A stretch of DNA of 64,000 bases from Pseudomonadota bacterium (GTDB lineage: Bacteria > Pseudomonadota > Gammaproteobacteria > Burkholderiales > Burkholderiaceae_C), in assembly GCA_020161775.1 (NCBI GenBank), contig JAIUOW010000018.1:1-64000 (forward strand), in the 5' to 3' direction. This document shows, in pieces, positions 7,464 through 16,407 of this stretch. Within the stretch, counting starts at the first letter, position 1. Each line of letters starts with the position of its first letter. The notes beneath the pieces were generated by a model, which saw only the letters and a list, made by a program, of their open reading frames with translations, searched no databases and had not been told where the DNA came from. Both the position numbers and the translations under genes were made by a program.

Positions 7464-8414
7464 TCAGCCCGGCTTCTTGCGTCGCGGGGTCGTCGCCCGG
7501 GCCGGCGTCTTGCGCTTGATCTGGTAGGCCGTGTCGAAGTTGCACGCCTGCCGGGCCACCTGCACGATGGATGCCAGCAGTTCGCTTTGCTGGTCGCGCC
7601 GGATCGTCGCCGCGTAGGTGGCCAGCGGCAGGGCGGGGCGGATGTCCAGCACTTGCAGCAGGCCGTCATCCACCAGCGGACGCACCGAAGCGAGCGGCAG
7701 GTAGCTCACGCCGTAGCCCGACACCGTCAGGCCCAGCAGCGCGACCAGGCTGTTGCTGACCATGACCTCGGACGCCTTGAGCCCGTGCGTCTGGAACCAG
7801 TCGCTGTACAGCACGCCCGTGCCCGACTGCGGGCCCTGGGTCAGCACGCGCTGCTCCTGCAGCGCCTGCACGCGCAGCGTCCTGTCGGCGTTCGGTACCA
7901 GGCCGGGCTTGCACATCCATTGCATCTTGAGCTTGCCCACGGGCGTGGTCTTGAAGCGCTCGTCGCGGAACCCGTCGGCCGCGATCATCACGTCCAGCTC
8001 GCTGGCCAGCAGCTTGTCGCGCAGCGCCACCGCCGTTTCTACCTCGGGGTTGATGACGACGTGGGGATGCGCGTCGTGGATCATCTCGATGAAGCGCGGC
8101 AGCCAGGTCATGGCCGTCACTTCGGTCACGCCGATGCGGATGAGCCGCGGCGCCGGCGTGCCGCCGGGGTCCCGCATCAGCGCTTCGGCCTGCGCCAGCA
8201 TGGTTTGGGCCGTGGCGAACACCTGTTCGCCGCGCCCGGTCAGCCGGGCCGACCTCAGCGTGCGGTCAAACAGCGGCGTGCCCAGTTGCCCTTCGAGTTC
8301 CTGCACCCGCTTGGAGACGGCGGACTGGGTGGTGTGCAGCTTGTATGCCGCGGGCGCGAAGCCGTTGAGCTTCACGACCCAGTAAAGCGCTTCGAGTTGT
8401 TTGAGTGTGACCAT
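7464..8414 (-). CDS. LysR-family transcriptional regulator
   Basis: A 316-residue LysR regulator. The N-terminal winged helix is seen in MVTLKQLEALYWVVKLNGFA and HTTQSAVSKRVQELEGQLG (residues ~1-60); the rest is the effector-binding domain. It ends convergently with the aminotransferase/ABC importer operon and is the nearest regulator to it, so control of that operon is a reasonable but unproven guess. A perfect 8-base inverted repeat (8428-8446) lies just upstream of its ATG and fits LysR autoregulation. The C-terminal tail is unusually basic (KRKTPARATTPRRKKPG). Confidence 0.9.
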   Translation of the reverse strand: MVTLKQLEALYWVVKLNGFAPAAYKLHTTQSAVSKRVQELEGQLGTPLFDRTLRSARLTGRGEQVFATAQTMLAQAEALMRDPGGTPAPRLIRIGVTEVTAMTWLPRFIEMIHDAHPHVVINPEVETAVALRDKLLASELDVMIAADGFRDERFKTTPVGKLKMQWMCKPGLVPNADRTLRVQALQEQRVLTQGPQSGTGVLYSDWFQTHGLKASEVMVSNSLVALLGLTVSGYGVSYLPLASVRPLVDDGLLQVLDIRPALPLATYAATIRRDQQSELLASIVQVARQACNFDTAYQIKRKTPARATTPRRKKPG

Positions 8415-8427
8415 GCCGGCGGTTTTA

Positions 8428-8446
8428 CCATTCCCTGGGGGAATGG
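8428..8446. promoter_or_regulatory. Inverted repeat, probable LysR operator
   Basis: CCATTCCC-TGG-GGGAATGG is a perfect 8-base inverted repeat 14 bases upstream of the LysR start codon. Its core satisfies the LysR T-N11-A rule (TTCCCTGGGGGAA). It sits in the short gap between the EamA exporter stop and the LysR gene, so autoregulation is the most direct interpretation. Confidence 0.45.
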
Positions 8447-8486
8447 ATTTTCACGCAGGACAATGAATTTGCGGCGCTGCGCGGGC

Positions 8487-9401
8487 CTATTTGCCGATCT
8501 TCAGCATCCCGGTGGCCAGCGCCGTGCCCAGCACGATGACCGCGCCGCACAGCAGCATCCACAGCGTGATGGCCTCGCCCAGCACGATCGCGCCATACAG
8601 CACCGCAAACACCGGGATCAGGAAGGTGACGGCCAGCGCCCTGGCCGGGCCCGCATTGGCGATCAGGCGGAAGTACAGGATGTAGGCAATGCCCGTGCAC
8701 AGCACGGCCAGCCCCACCACGGCGCCCCAGGCGCGCAGGCCCGGCGTGCCGGCGGGCCACAGCCACAGCGTGGGCACCAGCAGGCCCAGCGTGGCGCCCA
8801 GCTGGCTGCCGGTGGCCAGCGCCATGGGGTTGACGCCGGTGAGGTAACGCTTGGTGTAGCTGGCGCCGATGCCGTAGAACAGCGTGGCCACCAGGCAGGC
8901 CACCACGGCCCAGCCCGTGCCGCCGGGCTTGAAGCTGGCCTTGTCCCAGGCCAGCAGTGCGACGCCCGCGAAGCCGATCACCAGGCCCAGCAGGCGCGAC
9001 GCGCCGGGGCGGTCCTTGAGCCAGACCCACGCCACCAGCGCGCCAAACATCGGCACGGTGGCATTCAGGATGGACGTCATGCCGGTGCTCAGCGACAGCA
9101 CCGCCCAGGCCAGCAGCGCAAACGGTATGGCGGAGTTGAGCAGGCCCACGAACAGGATGGGTACCAGGCGGGCGCGCAGCGCGGGCCAGTGGCCTTTGTA
9201 AAGCAGGATGGGCAGCAGGAACAGCGCCGCGATGCCCACGCGCAGGCCGGCGGTCGGCAGTGCGCCGAATTCATTGGCGGCCAGCCGCATGAACAGGAAT
9301 GACGCGCCCCACAGCGCCGACAGCGTGAGGAAGTCCGACAGGGCCTGGCGGCGCAGCACGTCGGGGCGGGCGGTGGGGTGGCTGGTGGGGGTGGCTGGCA
9401 T
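8487..9401 (-). CDS. EamA/DMT-family exporter
   Basis: A 304-residue inner-membrane protein with about ten hydrophobic segments arranged as two EamA repeats. It starts LSALWGASFLFMRLAANEFG (typical DMT first helix) and repeats with the PVFAVLYGAIVLGEAIT signature in the second half. DMT proteins of this kind export metabolites or amino acids; the substrate cannot be predicted. It is followed on the same strand by the LysR gene after a 72-base gap. Confidence 0.9.
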   Translation of the reverse strand: MPATPTSHPTARPDVLRRQALSDFLTLSALWGASFLFMRLAANEFGALPTAGLRVGIAALFLLPILLYKGHWPALRARLVPILFVGLLNSAIPFALLAWAVLSLSTGMTSILNATVPMFGALVAWVWLKDRPGASRLLGLVIGFAGVALLAWDKASFKPGGTGWAVVACLVATLFYGIGASYTKRYLTGVNPMALATGSQLGATLGLLVPTLWLWPAGTPGLRAWGAVVGLAVLCTGIAYILYFRLIANAGPARALAVTFLIPVFAVLYGAIVLGEAITLWMLLCGAVIVLGTALATGMLKIGK

Positions 9402-9467
9402 GGTTTGAGTGTGGGGGCAAATCAGGGCCGGCCGCCGCCGGGCGGTGCGCGCGGCCCATGCTTTTTT

Positions 9468-9986
9468 TCACCGGCTTTGATGCGCATCCGCGATCAATGC
9501 GCCTTCCAGCGTGAGCAGGGCCGTCTTGCGCGCCAGGCCGCCGGCGTAGCCCGTGAGCGAGCCGTCCGATCCCAGCACGCGGTGGCAGGGCACCACCACG
9601 CTCAGCGGGTTGCGCCCCACGGCGGCGCCCACGGCGCGCACGGCGGCGGGCCGGCCCACTTCACGGCTCAGGTGGCCATAGCTGACGGTGCGCCCGCTCG
9701 GTATGGCCAGCAGTGCGCGCCACACCGATTGCTGGAACGGCGTGCCGCCCTGCAGGTCCAGCGGCACATCAAACGTGGTGCGCCTGCCGGCGAAGTAGTC
9801 AGACAGCTGTGCCACAGCCTGCACCAGCACCGGGTGCGCGGGCGTGGGCGGCCAGCCGGCGTGGTCAGGCAGGTGGCGCTGCCCGGCAAACCACACGCCG
9901 GCCAGCCCGCGCTCGGTGGCGGCCACGATCATCGGGCCCAGCGGGCTGTCGTAGCGGGTCTGAACGATGGAGGCGTCGTATTTCAT
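9468..9986 (-). CDS. ogt: Methylated-DNA-[protein]-cysteine S-methyltransferase
   Basis: A 172-residue suicide DNA repair protein that transfers the methyl group of O6-methylguanine (and O4-methylthymine) to its own cysteine. The active site PCHRV is present (C134), preceded by the helix-turn-helix segment IPSGRTVSYGHLSREVGRP and the arginine-finger region RAVGAAVGRNPL. The ATG overlaps the stop of the upstream Ada-AlkA fusion gene by four bases, so the two repair functions are made together. The N-terminal region lacks Ada's zinc domain, which here is on the fusion protein. Confidence 0.95.
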   Translation of the reverse strand: MKYDASIVQTRYDSPLGPMIVAATERGLAGVWFAGQRHLPDHAGWPPTPAHPVLVQAVAQLSDYFAGRRTTFDVPLDLQGGTPFQQSVWRALLAIPSGRTVSYGHLSREVGRPAAVRAVGAAVGRNPLSVVVPCHRVLGSDGSLTGYAGGLARKTALLTLEGALIADAHQSR

Positions 9987-11506
9987 GGCTTTTCCTGGGG
10001 TGTATTGGTGGGCGCCGGGGCGGACCAGGCGCGGATCACGGCGTAGCTGCGCCAGGGCTTCCAGGCCTGTGATGCTTCTTCTGCGGCGCGCGCGGGGTGT
10101 TTGACCGCGCGCACGCCCAGGGCGCCTTGCAGCGCCACGTCGCCGGCGGGGAAGGCGTCGGGCCAGCGCAGCGCGCGCATGGCGATGTATTGCGCCGTCC
10201 AGTCTCCAATGCCGGGCAGTTCCTTCAGCGCGGTGATGGTGGCATGCACGTCGGCGCCGCCGTGCAGCGCCACGCGGTGTTCGGCCACCGCGCGGGCAAT
10301 GCCCACGATGGCGGCCTGGCGCTGCCGGACGATGCCCAGCTGGCCCAGGGCATCCCCCTCAGCCTGCGCCAGCACGGCCGGCGCGGGGAACAGGCGCGTG
10401 AGCTGCGCAAACGGTGTTTCGACGGGTTCGCCAAACCGGTCCACCAGACGCTGGGCCAGCGTGCGCGCCGCGGCCACGGTGATCTGCTGGCCCAGCACCG
10501 CGCGCACGGCCAGCTCGTAACCGTCCAGCGTGCCCGGCACGCGCAGGCCGTCGCCGTGCGGGAAGGCGCCATGCAGCACGGTGTTGATGGCGCCCGGGTC
10601 GGCGTCCAGGTCCAGCGCGGCGCGAAGGCGGCGGATCACCTGCGGCAGCACCTCGCGCAATGAATCGCTCACGCGCAGCGTGACCTGGTTGCGGCCAACG
10701 TCGAATTCAGCCACCAGCCAGCCCGTGTGCGTCCTGGCGCCTGCGTCCACGCGCAGCGTGCGGCCCAGCGCGGGCGCGGCGTCCATGGGGGCCACGAATT
10801 CAATGCCACCGATTTGCCGCGTGCGAAAGAAGCCCAGCATGGCCTGCACGTCATAGGGCGGGCGGTAGCCCAGGCGCACCGCGGTCCCGCCGGCGCCGGC
10901 GGGCTTGCGGTCGGTGCCCGCGCGGCGCAGCTGCGTGGGGTTCAGACCGTAGTGCGCCAGGAAGGCGGCATTGAAGCGCCGCACGCTGGCATAGCCGCTG
11001 ATCAGCGCCACCTGGGTCACGGGCAGGTCGGTGTCGGCCAGCAGCTGCTTGGCCGTCAGCAGGCGGCGCGTTTGCAGGTATTGCACGGGCGACACGCCCA
11101 GCTGCGCTTCAAAGATGCGGCGCACATGCCGGTCGCTCACGCCCAGCCGGGCAGCCAGGCGCTCCACCGTGGGCGCTTCGCCACCCCAGGCATCGGGTTC
11201 GTCCAGCAGCCGCGCCGCCTGGCGGGCCAGGATGGCGCTGGCGTCCTGGATGGACCAGCCCAGCGCCTGCGGGGCCAGCTCGGGCCGGCAGCGCAGGCAA
11301 GGGCGAAAGCCCGCGCTTTCGGCCTGGGCCGCGTGGCCGAAGAAGCGGCAGTTCTCGCGCCGCGGCGTGCGCACCTTGCACACCGGGCGGCAATAGATGC
11401 CGGTGGAGGTGACGCCGGTGAAGAAGCTGCCGTCAAAGCGGGCATCGCGCGCCTTCAGCGCCAGGTAACAGGCGTCGGGTTGCAGGTGCGTGGTGTCGGC
11501 GGGCAT
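9983..11506 (-). CDS. Ada N-domain / AraC HTH / AlkA DNA-3-methyladenine glycosylase fusion
   Basis: A 507-residue three-part protein. Residues ~10-75 are the Ada zinc domain with C39, C43, C70 and C73 (YCRPVCK, FRPCLRC), which in Ada accepts methyl groups from phosphotriesters. Residues ~90-190 are an AraC-type DNA-binding region (VERLAARLGVSDRHVRRIFE, SGYASVRRFNAAF). The C-terminal ~280 residues are AlkA-like: the helix-hairpin-helix LPGIGDWTAQYIAMRAL is followed by PDAFPAGD, whose last residue is the catalytic aspartate. The protein can thus sense alkylation, activate transcription, and excise alkylated bases, while the methyltransferase half of Ada is the separate ogt gene downstream (ATGA overlap). 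The combination is known in proteobacteria. Confidence 0.95.
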   Translation of the reverse strand: MPADTTHLQPDACYLALKARDARFDGSFFTGVTSTGIYCRPVCKVRTPRRENCRFFGHAAQAESAGFRPCLRCRPELAPQALGWSIQDASAILARQAARLLDEPDAWGGEAPTVERLAARLGVSDRHVRRIFEAQLGVSPVQYLQTRRLLTAKQLLADTDLPVTQVALISGYASVRRFNAAFLAHYGLNPTQLRRAGTDRKPAGAGGTAVRLGYRPPYDVQAMLGFFRTRQIGGIEFVAPMDAAPALGRTLRVDAGARTHTGWLVAEFDVGRNQVTLRVSDSLREVLPQVIRRLRAALDLDADPGAINTVLHGAFPHGDGLRVPGTLDGYELAVRAVLGQQITVAAARTLAQRLVDRFGEPVETPFAQLTRLFPAPAVLAQAEGDALGQLGIVRQRQAAIVGIARAVAEHRVALHGGADVHATITALKELPGIGDWTAQYIAMRALRWPDAFPAGDVALQGALGVRAVKHPARAAEEASQAWKPWRSYAVIRAWSAPAPTNTPQEKP

Positions 11507-11576
11507 GGGGTCATGATACGCAGCGCGGGCCCTGAAACCAGCCGTTTCCGGACATGTGCCCGACAGGGGCGGGGCC

Positions 11577-11582
11577 TACAAT
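11577..11582 (+). promoter_or_regulatory. Possible -10 element for the phosphomannomutase operon
   Basis: TACAAT lies 38 bases upstream of the chosen phosphomannomutase ATG in the divergent gap with the ada-alkA gene. No good -35 hexamer is seen 16-18 bases further upstream, so this is a weak call. Confidence 0.3.
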
Positions 11583-11619
11583 CGCGCGTTCACTTCACTT
11601 GCCCGAAAGACCTCGTTTC

Positions 11620-13008
11620 ATGCAGCTGTCCCCCTCGATCTTCAAGGCGTATGACATCCGCGGCGTCGTGCCCACCACCCTGACCGAAGAGGTTGCGTAC
11701 GCCCTGGGCCGCGCCTTTGGCGCGGTGGCCCTGCGCGAGGGCGAGGCCACCGTGGCTGTGGGCCGCGACGGCCGCCTGAGCGGCCCCGGCCTGAGCGCTG
11801 CGCTGGTGCGCGGGCTGACCGCCGCGGGCGTGGACGTGATCGACATCGGCCCGGCCACCACGCCCATGCTGTACTTTGCGGCCAGCACGCTGTGCGCGAG
11901 CGGCATCCAGGTGACCGGCAGCCACAACCCCAAGGATTACAACGGCTTCAAGATGGTGATGGGCGGGCGCGCCATCCATGGTGAAGAGATCCAGGCACTG
12001 CGCCGCCTGATGGAATCGAGCGGCTACGGCCCCGCGCCCGCGCGCCATGGCACGGTGCGCCTGGTGAATGTGCTGGCCCCGTACCGCGACCGCATCGCGG
12101 GCGACGTCAGGCTGGCGCGGCCCATGAAGATCGTTATCGATTCCGGCAACGGCATTGCCGGTGCGTCCGCGCCCGGCATCTTCCGCGCTCTGGGCTGCGA
12201 AGTGACCGAGCTGTTCAGCGACGTGGACGGCAACTTTCCCAACCACCATCCCGACCCGAGCAAGCCCGAGAACCTGCGCGACCTGATCCGCGCGCTGAAG
12301 GACGGCGACGCCGAGCTGGGCCTGGCCTTTGACGGCGACGGCGACCGCCTGGGCATCGTCACCCGTGACGGCCAGAACATCTACCCCGACCGGCAGATGA
12401 TGCTGTTTGCGCAGGACGTGCTTTCGCGCGTGCCGGGCGCGGAGATCCTGTTTGACGTGAAGTGCTCGCAGCGCCTCGCGCCGGCCATCCGCGCGGCGGG
12501 CGGCAAGCCGCTGATGTTCAAGACCGGGCATTCGCTGATCAAGGCCAAGATGAAGGAAAACGGCTCGCCGCTGGGTGGCGAGATGAGCGGTCACATCTTC
12601 TTCAAGGAGCGCTGGTTCGGCTTTGATGACGGCACCTATGCCGGCGCGCGGCTGCTGGAGATCTTGTCCCGGCACGCCGACCCGAGCGCGGTGCTCAATG
12701 GCCTGCCCACCAGCTTCTCTACCCCTGAGCTGAATGTGAAATGTGCCGAGGGCGAGCCCCACGGCATCGTGGCGCAGCTGGTGGCGAACGCGAAGTTTGC
12801 GGCGCCCGCCGAGGTGTCCACCATCGACGGGCTGCGGGTGGACTGGCCCGACGGCTTTGGCCTGATCCGCGCATCCAACACCACGCCGGTGCTGGTGCTG
12901 CGGTTCGAGGGCCACACCCAGGCCGCGCTGGACCGCATCCAGGCCGACATGCTGGCGCTGCTGCGTGGCGTCAAGCCCGATGCCGCGTTTGAAGAGGCCG
13001 CGCATTGA
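11620..13008 (+). CDS. algC: Phosphomannomutase/phosphoglucomutase
   Basis: A 462-residue alpha-D-phosphohexomutase that interconverts mannose-6-P/mannose-1-P and glucose-6-P/glucose-1-P for LPS and exopolysaccharide precursors. The phosphoserine loop is VTGSHNPKDYNGFKM, the metal loop is AFDGDGDRLGIV, and the sugar-binding loop is GGEMSGHIFFKERWFGFDDG. The ATG at 11620 begins MQLSPSIFKAYDIRG, the usual family start; the frame is open upstream but non-conserved. The next gene begins inside its stop codon (TTG overlapping TGA), linking it with the heptosyltransferase and Kdo transferase genes. It could also be named manB; algC-type is used because of length and loop sequences. Confidence 0.92.
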   Translation: MQLSPSIFKAYDIRGVVPTTLTEEVAYALGRAFGAVALREGEATVAVGRDGRLSGPGLSAALVRGLTAAGVDVIDIGPATTPMLYFAASTLCASGIQVTGSHNPKDYNGFKMVMGGRAIHGEEIQALRRLMESSGYGPAPARHGTVRLVNVLAPYRDRIAGDVRLARPMKIVIDSGNGIAGASAPGIFRALGCEVTELFSDVDGNFPNHHPDPSKPENLRDLIRALKDGDAELGLAFDGDGDRLGIVTRDGQNIYPDRQMMLFAQDVLSRVPGAEILFDVKCSQRLAPAIRAAGGKPLMFKTGHSLIKAKMKENGSPLGGEMSGHIFFKERWFGFDDGTYAGARLLEILSRHADPSAVLNGLPTSFSTPELNVKCAEGEPHGIVAQLVANAKFAAPAEVSTIDGLRVDWPDGFGLIRASNTTPVLVLRFEGHTQAALDRIQADMLALLRGVKPDAAFEEAAH

Positions 13009-13985
13009 ACATCCTCATCGTCAAGCTGTCCTCGCTTGGCGATGTGGTGCATGCCATGCCGGCGGTGCAGGACATCCGCGCCGCGCTGCCCCAGGCGCGG
13101 ATTGACTGGGTTGTGGAGCGTGGCTTTGCACCGCTGGCCGCGCGCTGCCAGGGCGTGCACCGCGTGGTGCCGTGCGAGCTGCGGCGCTGGCGCAAGGCGC
13201 CCTTTGCGCCGGCCACGCGCGCGGCCTGGCAGGCCTTCAGGGCAGACCTGCAATCGCAGGCGTATGACGCGGTCATCGACCTGCAGGGCCTGAGCAAGTC
13301 GGCGCTGGTGGCGTGGCTTGCGCCGCTGGCGCCCGGCGGCAGGCGGTATGCGCTGGCCAACCAGACCGAAGGCTCCAGCTACGAGCGGCCCACGCGCTGG
13401 GTGGCCGATGTGGCGGTGGCCGTGCCGCCGCACATCCATGCGGTGCAACGCTCGCGCGTGCTGTGCGCGCAGGCGCTGGGCTATGCCGTGCCCGCTGCCT
13501 TGCACTTCGGCCTGGCCGCGCAGGGTGATGGCGATAGCGATGGGGTGGGCGCTGGCCGCTGCGTGGCCCTGGTGCATGGCACCTCGCGCGACGACAAGCT
13601 CTGGCCTGAAGACCACTGGCTGGCTTTGGGCCGCCGGCTGATCGCGCAGGGCTGCACGCTGGGCCTGCCGCACGGCAGCGACGCCGAGCAGGCCCGCAGC
13701 GAGCGCATGGCCCGCGCGCTCGGGCCCCAGGCGCAGGTCTGGCCCCGGCTGGACCTGGGCGCGCTGGCCGACCGGCTGGCCACCTGCGCGGGCGTGGTCG
13801 GCGTGGACAGCGGCTTGAGCCACATTGCCGTGGCGCTGGATCTGCCGCATGTGCAGATCTACAACTTTGACACCGCATGGCGCACCGGGCCGGTGGATGC
13901 CCTGCGCCAGCGCAGCGTGTTTGCCCGGCCCGCGCCCGGGGTGGATGCCGTCTGGCAGGCCTGGCAGCAGGTATCGGCGGCATGA
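13005..13985 (+). CDS. waaC: Lipopolysaccharide heptosyltransferase I
   Basis: A 326-residue family 9 glycosyltransferase that adds the first L-glycero-D-manno-heptose to Kdo in the LPS inner core at the cytoplasmic face of the inner membrane. It begins MNILIVKLSSLGDVVHAMPA, the conserved WaaC N terminus, and has the ADP-heptose site VHGTSRDDKLWPEDHWLALG and GVDSGLSHIAVALDLP. The start codon is TTG (13005), the only start that keeps the conserved N terminus; it overlaps the previous stop. It overlaps the Kdo transferase gene downstream by ATGA. Confidence 0.93.
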   Translation: MNILIVKLSSLGDVVHAMPAVQDIRAALPQARIDWVVERGFAPLAARCQGVHRVVPCELRRWRKAPFAPATRAAWQAFRADLQSQAYDAVIDLQGLSKSALVAWLAPLAPGGRRYALANQTEGSSYERPTRWVADVAVAVPPHIHAVQRSRVLCAQALGYAVPAALHFGLAAQGDGDSDGVGAGRCVALVHGTSRDDKLWPEDHWLALGRRLIAQGCTLGLPHGSDAEQARSERMARALGPQAQVWPRLDLGALADRLATCAGVVGVDSGLSHIAVALDLPHVQIYNFDTAWRTGPVDALRQRSVFARPAPGVDAVWQAWQQVSAA

Positions 13986-15244
13986 TCCGTGCCTTCTATT
14001 CAGTGCTGATGTGGCTGGCCCAGCCGTTCCTGCGCGCCAAGCTGGCGCGGCGTGGCCAGGCCGAGCCGGGCTACCTGGAGGCGGTTGATGAGCGTTTTGG
14101 CCGCTACACCGGTGCCGCGCCGCCCGGCATGCTGTGGCTGCATGCGGTGTCGCTGGGTGAAACGCGCGCCGCGGGCGTGCTGCTGGCTGCGCTGCGCGCG
14201 CGCGAGCCTGGCTTGCGCGTGCTGCTGACCCACGGCACGGCCACCGGCCGCGCCGAAGGCCGGCGCCTGCTGCGCGAGGGCGACCTGCAGGCCTGGCAAC
14301 CCTGGGATACGCCGGGCGCGGTGCGCCGCTTTCTGGACCACTTTCGTCCGCGCGCGGGCGTGCTCATGGAAACCGAAGTCTGGCCCAACCTGGTGGCGCA
14401 ATGCCGGGCGCGCGGCATCCCGCTGGCGTTGGCCAATGCAAGGCTGAGCGACAAATCCTTGCAGCAGTCGCTGGCGCTGTCGCCGCTGTCCATGCCCGCC
14501 TACGCGGCGCTCACGGCGGTGTGGGCGCAGACCGCGGCGGATGCGAAGCGCCTGCGCCAGGCCGGCGCGCAGGTGCAGGATGTGTTGGGCAACCTCAAGT
14601 TCGACGCCACGCCCGATGAGGCGCAGCTGGCAAAGGGCCGCGCCTGGCGTGCGGCCACGGGCCGTCCGGTGGTGATGTTTGCCAGCTCGCGCGAAGGCGA
14701 AGAGGCCGCGCTGCTGGCTGCCATCCGCGCGCACGCGGATGCCGCGGGCGTGCAGTGGCTGATCGTGCCGCGCCACCCGCAGCGCTTTGACGAGGTGGCC
14801 GCGCTGGTGCAGGCGGAGGGCTTCAGCTTGTCGCGGCGCAGCGTCTGGCGCGACGCACCCGCGCCGGCGGACGTCTGGCTGGGTGATTCACTGGGCGAGA
14901 TGGCGCTGTACTACGGCTTGAGCGACCTGGCGTTGCTGGGCGGCAGCTTTGCACCGCTGGGTGGGCAGAACCTGATCGAGGCCGCGGCCTGCGGCTGCCC
15001 GGTGGTGATGGGGCCACACACCTTCAATTTTGCGGATGCGGCCGATCTGGCCGCGCAAGCGGGCGCGGCCTTGCGTGTGGCGGATGAAGCGCAGGCCGTC
15101 GCGGCGGCGCTGGGGCTGGCCGCGCACGGCGCCCGGCACGGCGCCGCGGTGCAGGCCGCACAAGGCTTTGCCGCGGCGCACCGGGGGGCGGCGGACAAGA
15201 CGGCGCAGGCCGTCCTGGCGCTGGCAGGGGAAGTCAGGCGCTGA
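13982..15244 (+). CDS. waaA: 3-deoxy-D-manno-octulosonic acid (Kdo) transferase
   Basis: A 420-residue membrane-associated glycosyltransferase that transfers Kdo from CMP-Kdo to lipid IV-A. Key regions: an N-terminal hydrophobic helix, LWLHAVSLGETRAAGVLL with the catalytic glutamate, LLTHGTATGRAEGR, METEVWPNLVAQCRARGIPL, and the C-terminal GGSFAPLGGQNLIEAAACG nucleotide-sugar site. The ATG overlaps the waaC stop (ATGA), so phosphomannomutase, WaaC and WaaA form one translation-coupled LPS operon. Its 3' end overlaps by 11 bases the convergent DUF4143 ATPase gene. Confidence 0.95.
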   Translation: MIRAFYSVLMWLAQPFLRAKLARRGQAEPGYLEAVDERFGRYTGAAPPGMLWLHAVSLGETRAAGVLLAALRAREPGLRVLLTHGTATGRAEGRRLLREGDLQAWQPWDTPGAVRRFLDHFRPRAGVLMETEVWPNLVAQCRARGIPLALANARLSDKSLQQSLALSPLSMPAYAALTAVWAQTAADAKRLRQAGAQVQDVLGNLKFDATPDEAQLAKGRAWRAATGRPVVMFASSREGEEAALLAAIRAHADAAGVQWLIVPRHPQRFDEVAALVQAEGFSLSRRSVWRDAPAPADVWLGDSLGEMALYYGLSDLALLGGSFAPLGGQNLIEAAACGCPVVMGPHTFNFADAADLAAQAGAALRVADEAQAVAAALGLAAHGARHGAAVQAAQGFAAAHRGAADKTAQAVLALAGEVRR

Positions 15245-16388
15245 GGCGGGCCAGCCAGCCGGCTGCGGGGGTGATTTCAATCGCGCCGCGCTGTTCGGGC
15301 TGCGCCAGTGCCCGTACCACCTGCACGGCGGGCAATCCCGCGAATTCACCAGCAAACCGCTGCAGCGCCCGGTGCGGGGTGTTGTCCGCCCATTTGCATT
15401 CGATCAGCCCGCTCAGGCCGTTGGCGTCGCTCAGCGCAAAGTCCACTTCGGCGCCGTCCTTGGTGCGCAGGTAGTGCAGGTCGCATTGGCGGCCAAAGGC
15501 ATCCTGCTGCCATTGCACGTGCTTGAGCAGGTGGCAGGCCACCAGGTTTTCAAACCGCACGCCGTCGTCGCCGCGCACCAGGCCGGTGTCAAAAAAATAC
15601 ACCTTGGGCTGCTGCAGGACGGCACGCGCAATGTTGCGATGCCAGGGCTGCACCGTGAACACGATGAACAGCGCCTGCAGGATGTCCAGGTAGCGCTTGA
15701 GGGTGGGTGGCGACACCGCCAGGTCGCGCGCCATGGACGCCAGCGACAGCGGCGAGCCCACGCGTTCGCGCAGCAGGTCCACGAACAGCCTGAGCGCAGT
15801 GACTTCATGGATGCGCGAGAACTCCACGACGTCTTCACGCACCAGGCCGTCCAGGTACTGGTGGCGCCAGCGGTCGGCTTGCACTGCATCCGGGTCCAGC
15901 ATGGGCTCGGGGAAGCCACCGCGTTCCAGCAGCCGCGCCAGTGCTTCGTCGGGCGTGGGCGGGTGTCCGCCATGCAGCTCGGCGGGCCCATGCGCGCACC
16001 ACTCGCGCACGCTCAACGGGTGCAGCCGCAGCGCAAAGTAGCGGCCCGCCAGCGAGTCGCCGCCCTGACGGAAGGTTTCCATGCGGGCGCTGCCCGTCAC
16101 CAGCAATTGCTGCCGCGCTGGCTTGCCGTCGATCACACCTTTGAGCCAGGTTTTCCATGACGGCATCTTGTGGATTTCGTCCAGCACCAGCAGGCTGGTG
16201 TGGGGCAGCCAGCTTTGCCGCTCGATCACCGCGCGATCGGCGGCCACGTCGTAATTCAGGTACTGCGCGTCGCGCCCCTGCATGAGCAGGCGGCTCAACG
16301 ACGTTTTGCCGACCTGGCGCGGGCCGGTCAGGAAGACGGTTTTCCTGGCAAGGTCGGCCGCGGCGCGGCCATCCAGATAGCGCTGCAT
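15234..16388 (-). CDS. AAA ATPase with DUF4143 domain
   Basis: A 384-residue P-loop protein. Walker A is FLTGPRQVGKTSLSRLLM (residues ~18-36), Walker B is LLVLDEIHKMPSWKTWLKGV, and sensor 1 is LVTGSARM; the C-terminal DUF4143 domain contains KVYFFDTGLVRGDDGVRFEN and AEVDFAL...GLIECKW, which has the look of a PD-(D/E)xK nuclease core (D-x-x, E-x-K). The family is widespread, and its biological role is unsettled. It is transcribed alone; two copies of a 15-base repeat plus a palindrome (16408-16454) lie in its upstream region. The 3' end overlaps waaA. Confidence 0.88.
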   Translation of the reverse strand: MQRYLDGRAAADLARKTVFLTGPRQVGKTSLSRLLMQGRDAQYLNYDVAADRAVIERQSWLPHTSLLVLDEIHKMPSWKTWLKGVIDGKPARQQLLVTGSARMETFRQGGDSLAGRYFALRLHPLSVREWCAHGPAELHGGHPPTPDEALARLLERGGFPEPMLDPDAVQADRWRHQYLDGLVREDVVEFSRIHEVTALRLFVDLLRERVGSPLSLASMARDLAVSPPTLKRYLDILQALFIVFTVQPWHRNIARAVLQQPKVYFFDTGLVRGDDGVRFENLVACHLLKHVQWQQDAFGRQCDLHYLRTKDGAEVDFALSDANGLSGLIECKWADNTPHRALQRFAGEFAGLPAVQVVRALAQPEQRGAIEITPAAGWLARLSA

Positions 16389-16407
16389 GCGACTATTTTA
16401 ATGCAGG

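Noticed and set aside
9430-9470. GC-rich hairpin followed by a T-run next to ogt, considered as a terminator
   Set aside because: The T-run is on the plus strand while both flanking genes are on the minus strand, and the minus-strand side lacks a U-tract, so its polarity does not fit.
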